Translations under genes and position numbers: made by a program
Notes under the pieces: model-generated
Told to the model about the DNA's origin: nothing
What the model saw: only the letters and a program-made list of their open reading frames with translations
Database searches by the model: none
Source of the DNA: an uncultured Lutibacter sp.
GTDB taxonomy: Bacteria; Bacteroidota; Bacteroidia; Flavobacteriales; Flavobacteriaceae
Length of the DNA stretch: 64,000 nucleotides
Assembly (NCBI RefSeq): GCF_947495725.1
Contig: NZ_CANLZZ010000003.1
Span: 176,341-240,340, forward strand
Reading direction: 5' to 3'
Shown: piece after piece, positions 41,933 through 51,298 of the stretch
How positions within the stretch are numbered: position 1 is the first letter of the stretch
How the letters are laid out: every line of letters begins with the position of its first letter

Positions 41933-43586
41933 CAATTTATCTCCATGGCAACGTTTTGTAGGGTTATTAAAATTAGAACGGAAAGATATTTTTCAGGTAG
42001 CGTATTACGCAATATTTGAAGGTTTAGTTGCATTGTCTTTACCATTAGGTATTCAAGCTATAATTAATTTATTACAAGGGGCTCAAGTATCAACTTCGTG
42101 GATTGTTCTTATAGTTTTAGTAACTGGTGGAGTTGCGCTTTCTGGAATTCTAAAATTAATGCAAATGCGTATTATTGAAACTATACAACAACGAATTTTT
42201 ACAAGAGCATCGTTAGAATTAAGTTATCGCTTTCCAAAAATAAAAATGAGTGAATTACGTAATTATTATCTTCCAGAATTGGCTAACAGGTTTTTTGATA
42301 CCTTAACAATTCAAAAAGGTTTATCAAAAATTTTAATAGATGTTCCATCTGCTTTTTTACAAATTATATTTGCGTTAATTCTGCTTTCTTTTTACCACCC
42401 TTTCTTTATTGTTTTCGGATTTCTGCTGTTACTTTTAGTTTATATAGTTTTTAAATATACAGCAAAACCTGGATTAGAAACTAGTTTAAAAGAATCAAAA
42501 ATAAAATACAAAGTAGCACATTGGTTACAAGAAATTTCAAGATCTGTAATAAGTTTTAAACTTTCTGGTAAAACTAATTTGGCGATGTCTAAAAACGATG
42601 AATTGGTTGCTAGTTATTTAATATCCAGAGAAAATCATTTTAAAATATTAATAATTCAATTTGCGCAAATGATTGGTTTTAAAGTACTTGTTACCGCAGG
42701 GCTTTTATTAATTGGAGGATTTCTAGTATTAGATCAACGTATGAATATTGGTCAATTTGTTGCTGCAGAAATAATAATACTTTTAGTAATAAATTCTGTA
42801 GAAAAATTAATATTAGGATTAGAGTCTTTTTATGATGTATTAACTTCTATAGAAAAACTAGGACAAGTTGTTGACAAACCTATTGAATCTCAAGAGGGAG
42901 AATTAATTAGTAAAGATAAAGATTTAACTATTGAATTTCAAGATGTAACATATGTAGTTAATGGAAAAAGCAACCCTATTTTAAATAATATTTCGTTTAC
43001 CATAAACCCAGATGATAGGATTTTGGTACACGGAGAAAATGGTTCGGGAAAATCAAGTTTATTTCAACTTATTTCTGGAGTAATTGCTCCTTCCGCTGGA
43101 TATATTTTTATAAACAACCTATCAATAGAAAGTTTAAATATTAATAAATATAGGGCTCAATTAGGGTTATCTCTTTCTGAGGAAACACCTTTTGAAGGTA
43201 CCATAAGAGAGAACATTACTTTTGGTAATACAGAAATTACTGATGAAGAAATTTATAACACTTTTGATAATTTAGGTTTAACCAATTTTTTAAAACAACA
43301 ACCACAAGGATTAAATACGTTTTTAAAACCTGAGGGAAAACAAATTGCGTATACTGTAGCTAAAAAGATAATACTAGCAAGGGCAATTGTTAAAAAACCT
43401 AAATTATTGATTTTAGAGGACCCTTTAGACCAGTTCAATAAAAATGAGGCAGATCAGATTATCAATTTTATCACAAACAAGTTGAATCCTTGGAGCTTAA
43501 TTGTTGTGAGTAATAACGAAAGTTGGAATAAAAAATGTAATAAAAAAATTATTCTTAAAAACGGAAATATTATAAACAAACTGTAA
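41922..43586 (+). CDS. ABC exporter-like protein with degenerate ATPase motifs
   Basis: This 554-residue inner-membrane protein has a six-segment exporter transmembrane domain (about 20-310) and a nucleotide-binding domain (about 330-550). Walker A is intact (GENGSGKSS). The other motifs are altered: the Q-loop glutamine is lost (LGLSLSEETPFEGTI), the LSGGQ signature is replaced by IAYTVAKK, Walker B reads LLILEDP with the Asp-Glu order swapped, and the H-loop histidine is absent (IVVSNNES). It may bind but not hydrolyse ATP normally. The HlyD and TolC genes follow with 3-base and 1-base junctions, giving a complete type 1-like export set. Confidence 0.88.
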   Translation: MNSNNLSPWQRFVGLLKLERKDIFQVAYYAIFEGLVALSLPLGIQAIINLLQGAQVSTSWIVLIVLVTGGVALSGILKLMQMRIIETIQQRIFTRASLELSYRFPKIKMSELRNYYLPELANRFFDTLTIQKGLSKILIDVPSAFLQIIFALILLSFYHPFFIVFGFLLLLLVYIVFKYTAKPGLETSLKESKIKYKVAHWLQEISRSVISFKLSGKTNLAMSKNDELVASYLISRENHFKILIIQFAQMIGFKVLVTAGLLLIGGFLVLDQRMNIGQFVAAEIIILLVINSVEKLILGLESFYDVLTSIEKLGQVVDKPIESQEGELISKDKDLTIEFQDVTYVVNGKSNPILNNISFTINPDDRILVHGENGSGKSSLFQLISGVIAPSAGYIFINNLSIESLNINKYRAQLGLSLSEETPFEGTIRENITFGNTEITDEEIYNTFDNLGLTNFLKQQPQGLNTFLKPEGKQIAYTVAKKIILARAIVKKPKLLILEDPLDQFNKNEADQIINFITNKLNPWSLIVVSNNESWNKKCNKKIILKNGNIINKL

Positions 43587-43589
43587 ACT

Positions 43590-44951
43590 ATGTTAAATAT
43601 ATCTCACAATAAAGTTTCTCAATATATTGATATTAAAAACTTTAAATCTGGAAAGGACATTTTCACAAAAGAATATCATAAACGATTTAAAAGGTTTCTG
43701 TCTGTATTTAGTATTATTCTTTTACTAGTTTTATTTTTACCTTGGACACAAAATATTTCAAGTAGTGGTAATGTAACTACATTAAAGCCCGGACAACGTC
43801 CACAAACCCTGCAATCACAAATTCCCGGACGAATAGAAGAATGGTTTGTTCAAGAAGGTGATTTTGTAAAAAAAGGAGATACTATACTCCGAATTTCCGA
43901 GGTTAAAAGTGATTATTTTGACGAAAGATTAGCAGAAAGAACCGATAACCAACTCTCAGCTAAAACATCTTCTGTAGAAGCATATAAAAACAAAGTGCTT
44001 GCATTAAGAAATCAAATTTCGGCATTACAAAATGAACGTACTTTAAAACTAGAACAAGCAAAAAATAAATTAATACAGGCACGTTTAAAAGTTAAAACAG
44101 ATAGTATGAATTTAGAAGCTGTTAAAGTAAGTGCAGAAATAGCAAAATCTCAATACAACCGTACGGTTTTACTTCAAAAAGAAGGTTTAAAAGCTGTTAA
44201 AGATGTTGAGGAAAAACGTGCAAAACTTCAAGAAACTGATGCTAAATTAATTTCGCAAGAGAATAAATATTTAAGTACGAAAAATGAATTTATTAATTCT
44301 GAAATTTCCATTTCTACAATTAATGCCACTTATGGAGATAAAATAGCAAAAGCACAAAGTGGCTTATACGCGGCACAATCTAGTGGATTTGAGACAGAAG
44401 TTCAAGCATCTAAATTGGAAACAAGTCTTGCTAACTATAAAAAACGTAATAGTTTGTTATTTGTAACAGCTCCACAAGATGGATTTATAAATAAAGCTAT
44501 TAAATCTGGTGTTGGTGAAACATTTAAAGAAGGAGAACAGCTTGTAAATATAATGCCTGCAAATTATGATTTAGCAGTTGAAATGTATATACGACCTATT
44601 GATTTACCATTAATGCATATTGGTGAGAGTGTACGTGTACAATTCGATGGTTGGCCTGCAATTGTTTTTAGTGGTTGGCCAAATGTATCTTACGGGACTT
44701 ATGGAGCAAAAGTTGTAGCTGTTGAGAATTTTATTAGTGATAATGGTATGTTTCGTGTACTATTAGCGCCTGATTTGAATGATGTTGATTGGCCAAAAGC
44801 AATTCGTGTTGGATCAGGAGCAAAAGCTATTGCGTTATTAGAAGATGTACCTATATGGTTTGAGTTGTGGAGACAAATAAATAGCTTCCCTCCTAACTTT
44901 TATCAGCCAAATAAAAAATTAGATAGTTCAAAAAATAAAAAGAAGGCATAA
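43590..44951 (+). CDS. HlyD-type membrane fusion protein
   Basis: This 453-residue periplasmic adaptor has one N-terminal membrane helix (about 35-55, FSIILLLVLFLPWTQN), a lipoyl/biotinyl half-motif (GRIEEWFVQEGDFVKKGDTI), a long coiled-coil hairpin (about 110-275) and a return beta-barrel region (FVTAPQDGFINKAIKSGVGE, VRVQFDGWPAIVFSGWPN). It bridges the ABC protein to the TolC channel encoded next. Overlaps the TolC gene by one base. Confidence 0.92.
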   Translation: MLNISHNKVSQYIDIKNFKSGKDIFTKEYHKRFKRFLSVFSIILLLVLFLPWTQNISSSGNVTTLKPGQRPQTLQSQIPGRIEEWFVQEGDFVKKGDTILRISEVKSDYFDERLAERTDNQLSAKTSSVEAYKNKVLALRNQISALQNERTLKLEQAKNKLIQARLKVKTDSMNLEAVKVSAEIAKSQYNRTVLLQKEGLKAVKDVEEKRAKLQETDAKLISQENKYLSTKNEFINSEISISTINATYGDKIAKAQSGLYAAQSSGFETEVQASKLETSLANYKKRNSLLFVTAPQDGFINKAIKSGVGETFKEGEQLVNIMPANYDLAVEMYIRPIDLPLMHIGESVRVQFDGWPAIVFSGWPNVSYGTYGAKVVAVENFISDNGMFRVLLAPDLNDVDWPKAIRVGSGAKAIALLEDVPIWFELWRQINSFPPNFYQPNKKLDSSKNKKKA

Positions 44952-46339
44952 TGCGAAAAATTATTTTTATATTAATGTTTTTAAACTGTTCTATAGGTTA
45001 TTCTCAAGTAAACGATACCATTTTAACTTTGGAAGAATATTTAGGATATGTAAAAAAATACCATCCAATTATTAGGCAAGCTAAACTTTTAACTACCGAA
45101 AGCGAAGCTAAATTACTTAAAGCAAGAGGTGCATTTGATCCTAAATTAGAAATAGATTATAATCGTAAAAAATTCAAAGGAACAGAATATTATAATAAAT
45201 TGAATTCTACCTTTAAAATTCCTATTTGGTACGGTATACAACTAAAAGCCAATTACGAAAATAATGATGGAACCTATTTAAACCTGGAAAATAAGACTCC
45301 TGATAACGGTTTGTATAGTGCAGGTATATCTATTCCACTCGCAAAAAATTTGCTTACAAATAAGCGAATGGCCACATTAAAACAAGCTAAATTATATACA
45401 ACACAAGTTGAGGCTAAACAACAATTATTAATTAACGATATTTTGTTCAACTCTGTTATTTCTTATTTTAATTGGTTGAAAAACTATAAAGCAAAATTAG
45501 TTTATCAAGATTACCTAATTAATGCCAACACAAGATTATTAAATGTGAAAAGTAGTTTTTACGCAGGAGATAAACCTGCAATAGATACCCTTGAAGCTAA
45601 TATTAATTTAAAAAATCGAATTTTGGATTTCGAGAAAGCTAAAATTGGATATGTAAAGTCTTCATTAGAACTTTCAAACTATTTGTGGTTTGAAAATAAC
45701 ATTCCTCTTGAAATAGAATCTCAAATAATACCAGATGTTAACACAATTAGCAATATTGATGCTGTATTAAATAGTTCAACCTTAAATATTACTAACGATG
45801 TTATAGAAAATCATCCTAAAATTCAAGAGCTCAATATAAAAAAAGAAATTTTAAAGGTAAATAAGAACTTAAAAACTAATAACTTACTTCCTACTGTAGA
45901 TTTAGAGTATAATTTTTTAACAACAGATTACAATGCTATAAATTCATTAAATACAACCAACTATAAAAGTGGAATAAACATTAATTTTCCTTTATTTTTA
46001 AGAAAAGAACGAGCAGATTTAAAGCTAGCTAAATTAAAATTACAGGATATTGATTTTGATATTTTAGCTACCGAGGTAGGCTTAAAGAATAAAATTGAGA
46101 GTATTTTACAAGAAATAGGTTCATATTATGTACAACATAATATTTTGCTCGATTTAGTAAATGATTATAAAAAAATTGTAAATAGTGAAGACCGTAAGTT
46201 TAGCCTTGGTGAAGGATCCTTATTTTTAGTTAATTATAGGGAAGTTAAATTAATTGAAAGCCAATTAAAGGAAATAGATACAGAATTTAAGTTATTCAGA
46301 AGCAAATCAACTTTATTAAAAACTTTAGGGAATTTGTAA
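44951..46339 (+). CDS. TolC-type outer-membrane efflux protein
   Basis: This 462-residue protein has a signal peptide (ending GYSQ at residue 19) and the long helical and barrel repeats of the TolC/OEP family (LTLEEYLGYVKKYHPIIRQA; AGISIPLAKNLLTNKRMATL; second half SGININFPLFLRKERADLKL). It forms the outer-membrane channel of this operon. Length is normal and the gene is intact, unlike the truncated TolC gene at 24389. Confidence 0.92.
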   Translation: MRKIIFILMFLNCSIGYSQVNDTILTLEEYLGYVKKYHPIIRQAKLLTTESEAKLLKARGAFDPKLEIDYNRKKFKGTEYYNKLNSTFKIPIWYGIQLKANYENNDGTYLNLENKTPDNGLYSAGISIPLAKNLLTNKRMATLKQAKLYTTQVEAKQQLLINDILFNSVISYFNWLKNYKAKLVYQDYLINANTRLLNVKSSFYAGDKPAIDTLEANINLKNRILDFEKAKIGYVKSSLELSNYLWFENNIPLEIESQIIPDVNTISNIDAVLNSSTLNITNDVIENHPKIQELNIKKEILKVNKNLKTNNLLPTVDLEYNFLTTDYNAINSLNTTNYKSGININFPLFLRKERADLKLAKLKLQDIDFDILATEVGLKNKIESILQEIGSYYVQHNILLDLVNDYKKIVNSEDRKFSLGEGSLFLVNYREVKLIESQLKEIDTEFKLFRSKSTLLKTLGNL

Positions 46340-46386
46340 TATTATATAATCAAAAAAATTTGTTAATTCATTTTTTAAATTAAAGC

Positions 46387-46418
46387 AAAAAAAAAGCCCA
46401 TCAATAAAATTGATGGGC
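46387..46418 (-). terminator. Terminator of the cold-shock gene
   Basis: GCCCATCAA (46396-46404) pairs with TTGATGGGC (46410-46418); on the minus strand the stem is followed by a run of nine to ten T. It also lies just after the TolC gene and may stop that transcript weakly. Confidence 0.92.
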
Positions 46419-46443
46419 TCGATAAAACTTTGAAGTATATGTA

Positions 46444-46635
46444 TTAGATAACTTTTACGTTCACTGCGTTTAATCCTTTTTTTCCATTTTCTAAATCAAA
46501 TGAAACTTCGTCACCTTCGCGAACTTCGTCAATTAATCCAGAAATGTGTACAAAATGATCTTTGTCTACTCCTTCTTCAGTTATAAAACCAAAACCTTTT
46601 GTCTCATTGAAGAATTTTACTGTTCCTTTACTCAT
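46444..46635 (-). CDS. Cold-shock domain protein
   Basis: This 63-residue protein is a single OB-fold cold-shock domain with RNP1 (KGFGFIT) and RNP2 (DHFVHIS). It binds single-stranded RNA or DNA and melts RNA structure. No clear promoter box was found close to the start, so a long leader like that of other cold-shock mRNAs is possible. Strong terminator downstream. Confidence 0.96.
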   Translation of the reverse strand: MSKGTVKFFNETKGFGFITEEGVDKDHFVHISGLIDEVREGDEVSFDLENGKKGLNAVNVKVI

Positions 46636-46774
46636 TGTAATGTAATTTAATTATTATATTTTTACTTTTGCAAAGATGGTGCCAATAATTTTAATAATGG
46701 CTATTTAATTCATTTATTTTCAATAAATTATTATAATAGGGAAATTTCATTCAATTTTACATCTAACTACACTA

Positions 46775-48022
46775 TTATTTTACCAATCCAATTGATCCGT
46801 TTTTAGATGGAACCAATTCAAAAATATGACTTGGATTTAAACCTTTTTCCTTTTTATGTGAAACATAAATAATGGCAGTACTAGTTTCTTTAGCCATTTT
46901 ATTAATTAAATTGGTTAAAAAAGCAATGTTATAATCGTTTAAACCGCTTGAAGGTTCATCAAGTATTAATAATGGAGGATGTTTAATCATTGACCTTGCA
47001 ATTAAAACTAAACATTGTTGTTCTTCAGTTAATCTTCGGAACCAAGTTTGTTTAAAGCCATTAAGTCCAATTAGTTCAATCCATTCTGAAGCTAATTTTT
47101 TTTCTGTAGTAGTTGGCGGTTGATACAAACCAATGGAATCATAAAGTCCAGAAATAATCATGTTTTCAACCGAATGTCTACCTTTAAATAATTCAGTCAT
47201 CGCTGGAGTTACATATCCAATCTTCTTTTTTATTTCCCAAACACTTTCGCCACTTCCCTTTTTAACACCAAAAATAGTAATATCTTCTCCATAAGCTTTT
47301 GGGTTATCTCCAATAAGCATTGTTAGCAAAGTTGTTTTACCCGAACCATTGGGCCCCATTAATTGCCAAAATTCTCCCTTTTTTATTTTCCAATTAACAT
47401 CATTTAAAATAGTACGACCATTATATTTTACAGATACATTTTTAAATTGAATTAATGGATTTTCAACTACTTCAAATTTATTTAAAGGTTTTGGAATGCG
47501 AGCGTTTACCTCTTTTAGTTGTTCTTTTTTAAATTTAAATTCAAATTCATTAGCACTTCCAATAAATAATATTTCTTCATTTTCTATGTGTAGAATGGTT
47601 GAAATAAATGGAAGTAACTCACTTTTCCTTTTAAACAGTTGAATAATTGGTGTTTTCTTCGATATTTCTCCCAATTCAATTAATAAAGATGCTCTTGATT
47701 CTTTATCTAACATATCAAATACATTTTCTAAAATAAGAAAATCCGGATTTTTAGATAGTAGATACTTTAATAAAGCTTTTTTCTGTTCTCCGCTTGAAAA
47801 AGTTCTGATACTTCGTTTTTCGTTTTTAGAAAGTGAATAATCATTATGCAATACCTCCTCTTTCAAAAAACTTTTTAAGGTGAAATTTGAAAAATATAAT
47901 CCTTTTTTACCCTTAAAGTGGTCGAAAGGTTTAGGTGCTAAACCTTTTAATAGGTTATTTATAAAAAGAGACTTAATTGAAAGTCCTGAATCATATATTG
48001 CATAATGGTTATATAGTTGCAT
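46775..48022 (-). CDS. ModF-like double ABC ATPase with a degenerate first half
   Basis: This 415-residue soluble protein has two ABC domains in tandem, the layout of ModF (PhrA). In the first half the Walker A region is lost (YAIYDSGLSIKSLFINN), though a signature-like FSSGEQKKA and Walker B-like LILENVFD remain. The second half has normal Walker A (GPNGSGKTT), Walker B (LLILDEPSSG) and H-loop (VSHKKE), but the signature is LTEEQ instead of LSGGQ. No membrane domain and no molybdate genes are nearby, so the ModF name reflects architecture only. Confidence 0.82.
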   Translation of the reverse strand: MQLYNHYAIYDSGLSIKSLFINNLLKGLAPKPFDHFKGKKGLYFSNFTLKSFLKEEVLHNDYSLSKNEKRSIRTFSSGEQKKALLKYLLSKNPDFLILENVFDMLDKESRASLLIELGEISKKTPIIQLFKRKSELLPFISTILHIENEEILFIGSANEFEFKFKKEQLKEVNARIPKPLNKFEVVENPLIQFKNVSVKYNGRTILNDVNWKIKKGEFWQLMGPNGSGKTTLLTMLIGDNPKAYGEDITIFGVKKGSGESVWEIKKKIGYVTPAMTELFKGRHSVENMIISGLYDSIGLYQPPTTTEKKLASEWIELIGLNGFKQTWFRRLTEEQQCLVLIARSMIKHPPLLILDEPSSGLNDYNIAFLTNLINKMAKETSTAIIYVSHKKEKGLNPSHIFELVPSKNGSIGLVK

Positions 48023-48094
48023 TCTAATTTATTGTCATTTTTAAGATGAAACAAAACTAAGAAATGCTATTTAAAAAAGCTTAATTATTAGAAA

Positions 48095-48661
48095 CTAAAA
48101 CCTTTTGCCAATACTAAATCCATAAGAAAATGTTTTGTATTCTTCTTTCCAATCATACATTAATGAAGGTGAAATTTCCCAATTATTTGCTATTTCAATT
48201 TCATATTCTACACCTAATTTTACAACAAAGAAATTCTTAGTACTTTCACTAAATTCTGTTTCTACACCAGGTCCTATAAATACTCCCAATTTATTGTTTA
48301 AATTGTATTTCCCAACAATTGAACTTACAAGTACATTTGTTCTTTCTTCTTCACTTTCATTTTCCAATTTAATTAAATAATTATCAAACTCAATATCTAT
48401 AATTGTACCTATACTCCATTTATCATTTAAACTATAGAAATAATCAACACCAATTGTAGGGACCCATTTACCTATACTTTCTTCATGAGTTTCATGTTCA
48501 TAAAATGCAGAAGAAACATGAGTAAACCCTGTAAAAAGCGCTATTTTGTGTTTTCCGTGATGTGTTGTTTCGATATGAGCGGTTTCGTGATGATTTTGAG
48601 CTGTTAAAGTAAAGTTTACTAAAATTAATAAACTTACTAAGATTTTTATTGAATTTTTCAT
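48095..48661 (-). CDS. Small outer-membrane barrel-like protein
   Basis: This 188-residue protein has a signal peptide (ending TLTAQ at about residue 22), a His-rich start of the mature chain (NHHETAHIETTHHGKHK) and alternating strands ending in KRF, typical of a small beta-barrel. The His-rich segment could bind metal ions. Stands alone. Function unknown. Confidence 0.7.
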   Translation of the reverse strand: MKNSIKILVSLLILVNFTLTAQNHHETAHIETTHHGKHKIALFTGFTHVSSAFYEHETHEESIGKWVPTIGVDYFYSLNDKWSIGTIIDIEFDNYLIKLENESEEERTNVLVSSIVGKYNLNNKLGVFIGPGVETEFSESTKNFFVVKLGVEYEIEIANNWEISPSLMYDWKEEYKTFSYGFSIGKRF

Positions 48662-48988
48662 TTATTTTTATTTTGAGCCGCGAATTTAGGACTTTTTAGT
48701 ATTAAATGAAAACAACTAAATTAATATTTAAATACATTATATTATCATTTTATAATTTTATTTATAGCACTAAAACTATTAACTATTTAACACCGTTTTT
48801 AATTCTAATTTTAAGAATGAAAGCTGTATTTTCTATATATCTAATCCACAAAAACTTATATAAATTTAAATACGGTATTTAGAAAGTAAATAAATTACAA
48901 TGAATACTTCTAATTAAATAGAACTTATATTACATGGAATACTTATATTTATTTTTATTTAAAAAATTAAAACAAAAGTTATAAATAT
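48662..48988. other. 327-base intergenic region
   Basis: Very AT-rich divergent region between the barrel gene and the cotransporter gene. No reading frame, hairpin terminator or TGA-N6-TCA site is seen. The only promoter-like trace is TAAATTCG about 20 bases upstream of the barrel gene start, one base off consensus. Confidence 0.4.
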
Positions 48989-51175
48989 ATGGCTGTTGGG
49001 AAAAAATTTGGAACTTTTGCAGGTGTATTTACACCTTCTATTTTAACCATTTTAGGAGTAATAATGTATATGCGTTTAGGCTGGGTTGTTGGAAATGCTG
49101 GTCTAATTGGAGCTATAATGATTATTATATTAGCACATGTAATTGCTGTTTCAACTGGGCTAAGTGTTTCTTCTGTTGCTACAGATAAAAAAATTGGTGC
49201 CGGTGGTGTATATTATGTGCTCTCAAGAAGCATGGGAATTCCAATTGGTGGTTCCATTGGAATTACACTTTATATTGGTACAGCATTTTCAATTGCTCTT
49301 TATTTAATTGGTTTTGCAGAAAGTTTTAATAACTATCTTGGTTTTGGAACTTCAATTAATGATATAAGATTAACCGGTTCTATTGCGCTTATTACACTTA
49401 CGTCATTGGCGTTAATAAGTACTTCTGTTGCAATTAAAGCTCAATTTTTTATTTTGGCGGCTATTTTGTTTTCATTGGTATCTGTTTTTTTTGGAAATTC
49501 TTCATTTCAACCTGAAACTGTTGAAATGTTTTCAACAGAAGGAGCTGTTCCGTTAGAGGTTGTCTTTGCTGTTTTTTTTCCAGCAGTTACTGGTTTTACT
49601 GCCGGAATCGCAATGAGTGGAGATTTAAAAGATCCTAAAAGTTCTATTCCTAAAGGTACCCTATTAGCCATTGGCGTTGGTCTTATTATATATCTATTTT
49701 TAGCCATTTTTCTTGCATATAATATTGATTCTGAAGTATTAAAAACCGATTATAATGTTTTAATGAAAGTCGCTCTTTTTGCTCCTGCAGTTATTGCCGG
49801 TATTTGGGGAGCAACCTTATCTTCTGCCCTAGGAGGAATTTTAGGAGGTCCAAGAATTTTACAAGCAATGTCTGTAGATAAGGTTACGCCTAAAATATTT
49901 AGAAAAGGGAAAGGTGTAAATAATGAACCTGTTAACGCTTTATTTTTAGTTTTTTTAATTGCTGAAGCCGGAATATTAATTGGCGAGTTAGATGTTATTG
50001 CCAGGATAGTTTCTATGTTTTATTTAACGGCTTATGGATTTATAAATATCTCATATTTTTTAGAAAGTTGGGCAAATCCAGATTTTCAACCAACATTTAA
50101 AATAAAAAGTTGGATAGGTTTACTTGGATTTATGGCTTGTTTTGCTGTTATGTTTAAATTAGATACCATTGCTATGGTTGGAGCCTTTGCTATTATAGCT
50201 GGATTATATTTTTGGCTTCAACGAAAAGAGGTAAAACTACAATCTAACGATGTTTGGAGAAGTGTTTGGGAAAATGTTGTTAATAAGGGTCTTAAAAAAA
50301 TTGATGCAGAAATTGACGAAAAATCTAATTGGAATCCAAATATAATTTTATTTAGTGGTGAAAGTAAACATCAAAAATATTTATTACAGCTAGGAAAAAC
50401 CGTAGCAGGTAGAACAGGGATAGTTACAAATTTTAAACTAATTTTAGATAAAAAGAACAATAAACCTTTAAAGAAGACAGAACAAGTTGTTAGAGATGAA
50501 TTATTTGAAGATTTAGGAATTTTTGGAAGGCAAATTAGAGTTAGTAATATTTATGAAGGAATAACAAATATTGCCATGACATATGGATTTTCGGGTGTTG
50601 AGCCAAATACTATTATGATGGGATGGCCAAAAGGTTTAGAAAACTCTATTGAATATTCTAAAATGACCCAAACATTACTATACTTAGATTATAATCTTTT
50701 GTATTTAGATTTCGACAGAAAACAAAAGTTTGGAAAATACAAAACTGTGGATTTTTGGTGGAGAGAAACGGATAGTAAAAATGCCGAAATGATGCTTAAT
50801 ATTGCTCGTTTTATAATTGCTTCTCCAAGATGGAATAATACAAATATGAGGGTGTTATTTGTAAATAATAACAACGTAGACAGAGAACTTATTCACTCAA
50901 AAATTCATAAACTAGTTGAAGATTTAAGAGTTATTGTTGAAATTACAATAATAAATAATGCTGTAGAACAAAAACCATTTTACGATATTATTGAAGAATA
51001 TTCAGAAAAAACTGATTTAACCGTTGTTGGAATTCCAAATTATAAAACAGAAAAACAAGCCCAATTTGTTTTAAAAACAAATCATTTATTTGAAACTATA
51101 GGCTCTACTCTATTAGTTAAAGCATCTAACAATTTTAATGTTCTTGATTTAGATTTTATAAATAACGAATTATAA
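48989..51175 (+). CDS. Cation-chloride cotransporter-like APC family protein
   Basis: This 728-residue protein has twelve membrane segments in residues 12-415 (FTPSILTILGVIMYMRLGWV; SSVATDKKIGAGGVYYVLSR; PAVTGFTAGIAMSGDLKDPK) and a large soluble C-terminal domain (about 430-728), the architecture of SLC12-type Na-K-Cl cotransporters. It should move chloride with sodium or potassium, fitting a marine lifestyle. Bacterial members are little studied and some carry amino acids. Single gene. Confidence 0.88.
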   Translation: MAVGKKFGTFAGVFTPSILTILGVIMYMRLGWVVGNAGLIGAIMIIILAHVIAVSTGLSVSSVATDKKIGAGGVYYVLSRSMGIPIGGSIGITLYIGTAFSIALYLIGFAESFNNYLGFGTSINDIRLTGSIALITLTSLALISTSVAIKAQFFILAAILFSLVSVFFGNSSFQPETVEMFSTEGAVPLEVVFAVFFPAVTGFTAGIAMSGDLKDPKSSIPKGTLLAIGVGLIIYLFLAIFLAYNIDSEVLKTDYNVLMKVALFAPAVIAGIWGATLSSALGGILGGPRILQAMSVDKVTPKIFRKGKGVNNEPVNALFLVFLIAEAGILIGELDVIARIVSMFYLTAYGFINISYFLESWANPDFQPTFKIKSWIGLLGFMACFAVMFKLDTIAMVGAFAIIAGLYFWLQRKEVKLQSNDVWRSVWENVVNKGLKKIDAEIDEKSNWNPNIILFSGESKHQKYLLQLGKTVAGRTGIVTNFKLILDKKNNKPLKKTEQVVRDELFEDLGIFGRQIRVSNIYEGITNIAMTYGFSGVEPNTIMMGWPKGLENSIEYSKMTQTLLYLDYNLLYLDFDRKQKFGKYKTVDFWWRETDSKNAEMMLNIARFIIASPRWNNTNMRVLFVNNNNVDRELIHSKIHKLVEDLRVIVEITIINNAVEQKPFYDIIEEYSEKTDLTVVGIPNYKTEKQAQFVLKTNHLFETIGSTLLVKASNNFNVLDLDFINNEL

Positions 51176-51223
51176 AATAGAATTTGTTTTATACGAAATC
51201 GTAATAGTAACTATTTATTTTAA

Positions 51224-51237
51224 CTGACAAAAATCAT
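51224..51237. promoter_or_regulatory. Crp/FNR-like palindrome CTGACAAAAATCAT
   Basis: TGA-N6-TCA at 51225-51236, centre 30.5 bases before the -7-like box at 51261. One flank deviates, so it is a weaker version of the sites at 7358, 9642 and 37172. Confidence 0.4.
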
Positions 51238-51260
51238 CAACTTATACCTATTAAAGTTGG

Positions 51261-51268
51261 TATTTTAG
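51261..51268 (+). promoter_or_regulatory. -7-like element TATTTTAG of the acetate transporter gene
   Basis: TATTTTAG differs from TAnnTTTG at one position, the same change as in the box at 9700, and lies 30 bases before the ATG at 51299. Confidence 0.4.
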
Positions 51269-51298
51269 CGACTTGTTTAAAATTGAATATTTAAAATT

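Noticed and set aside
46775..48022. Molybdate transport ATPase
   Set aside because: No modA, modB or modC near and the first ATPase half is degenerate; only the architecture resembles ModF.
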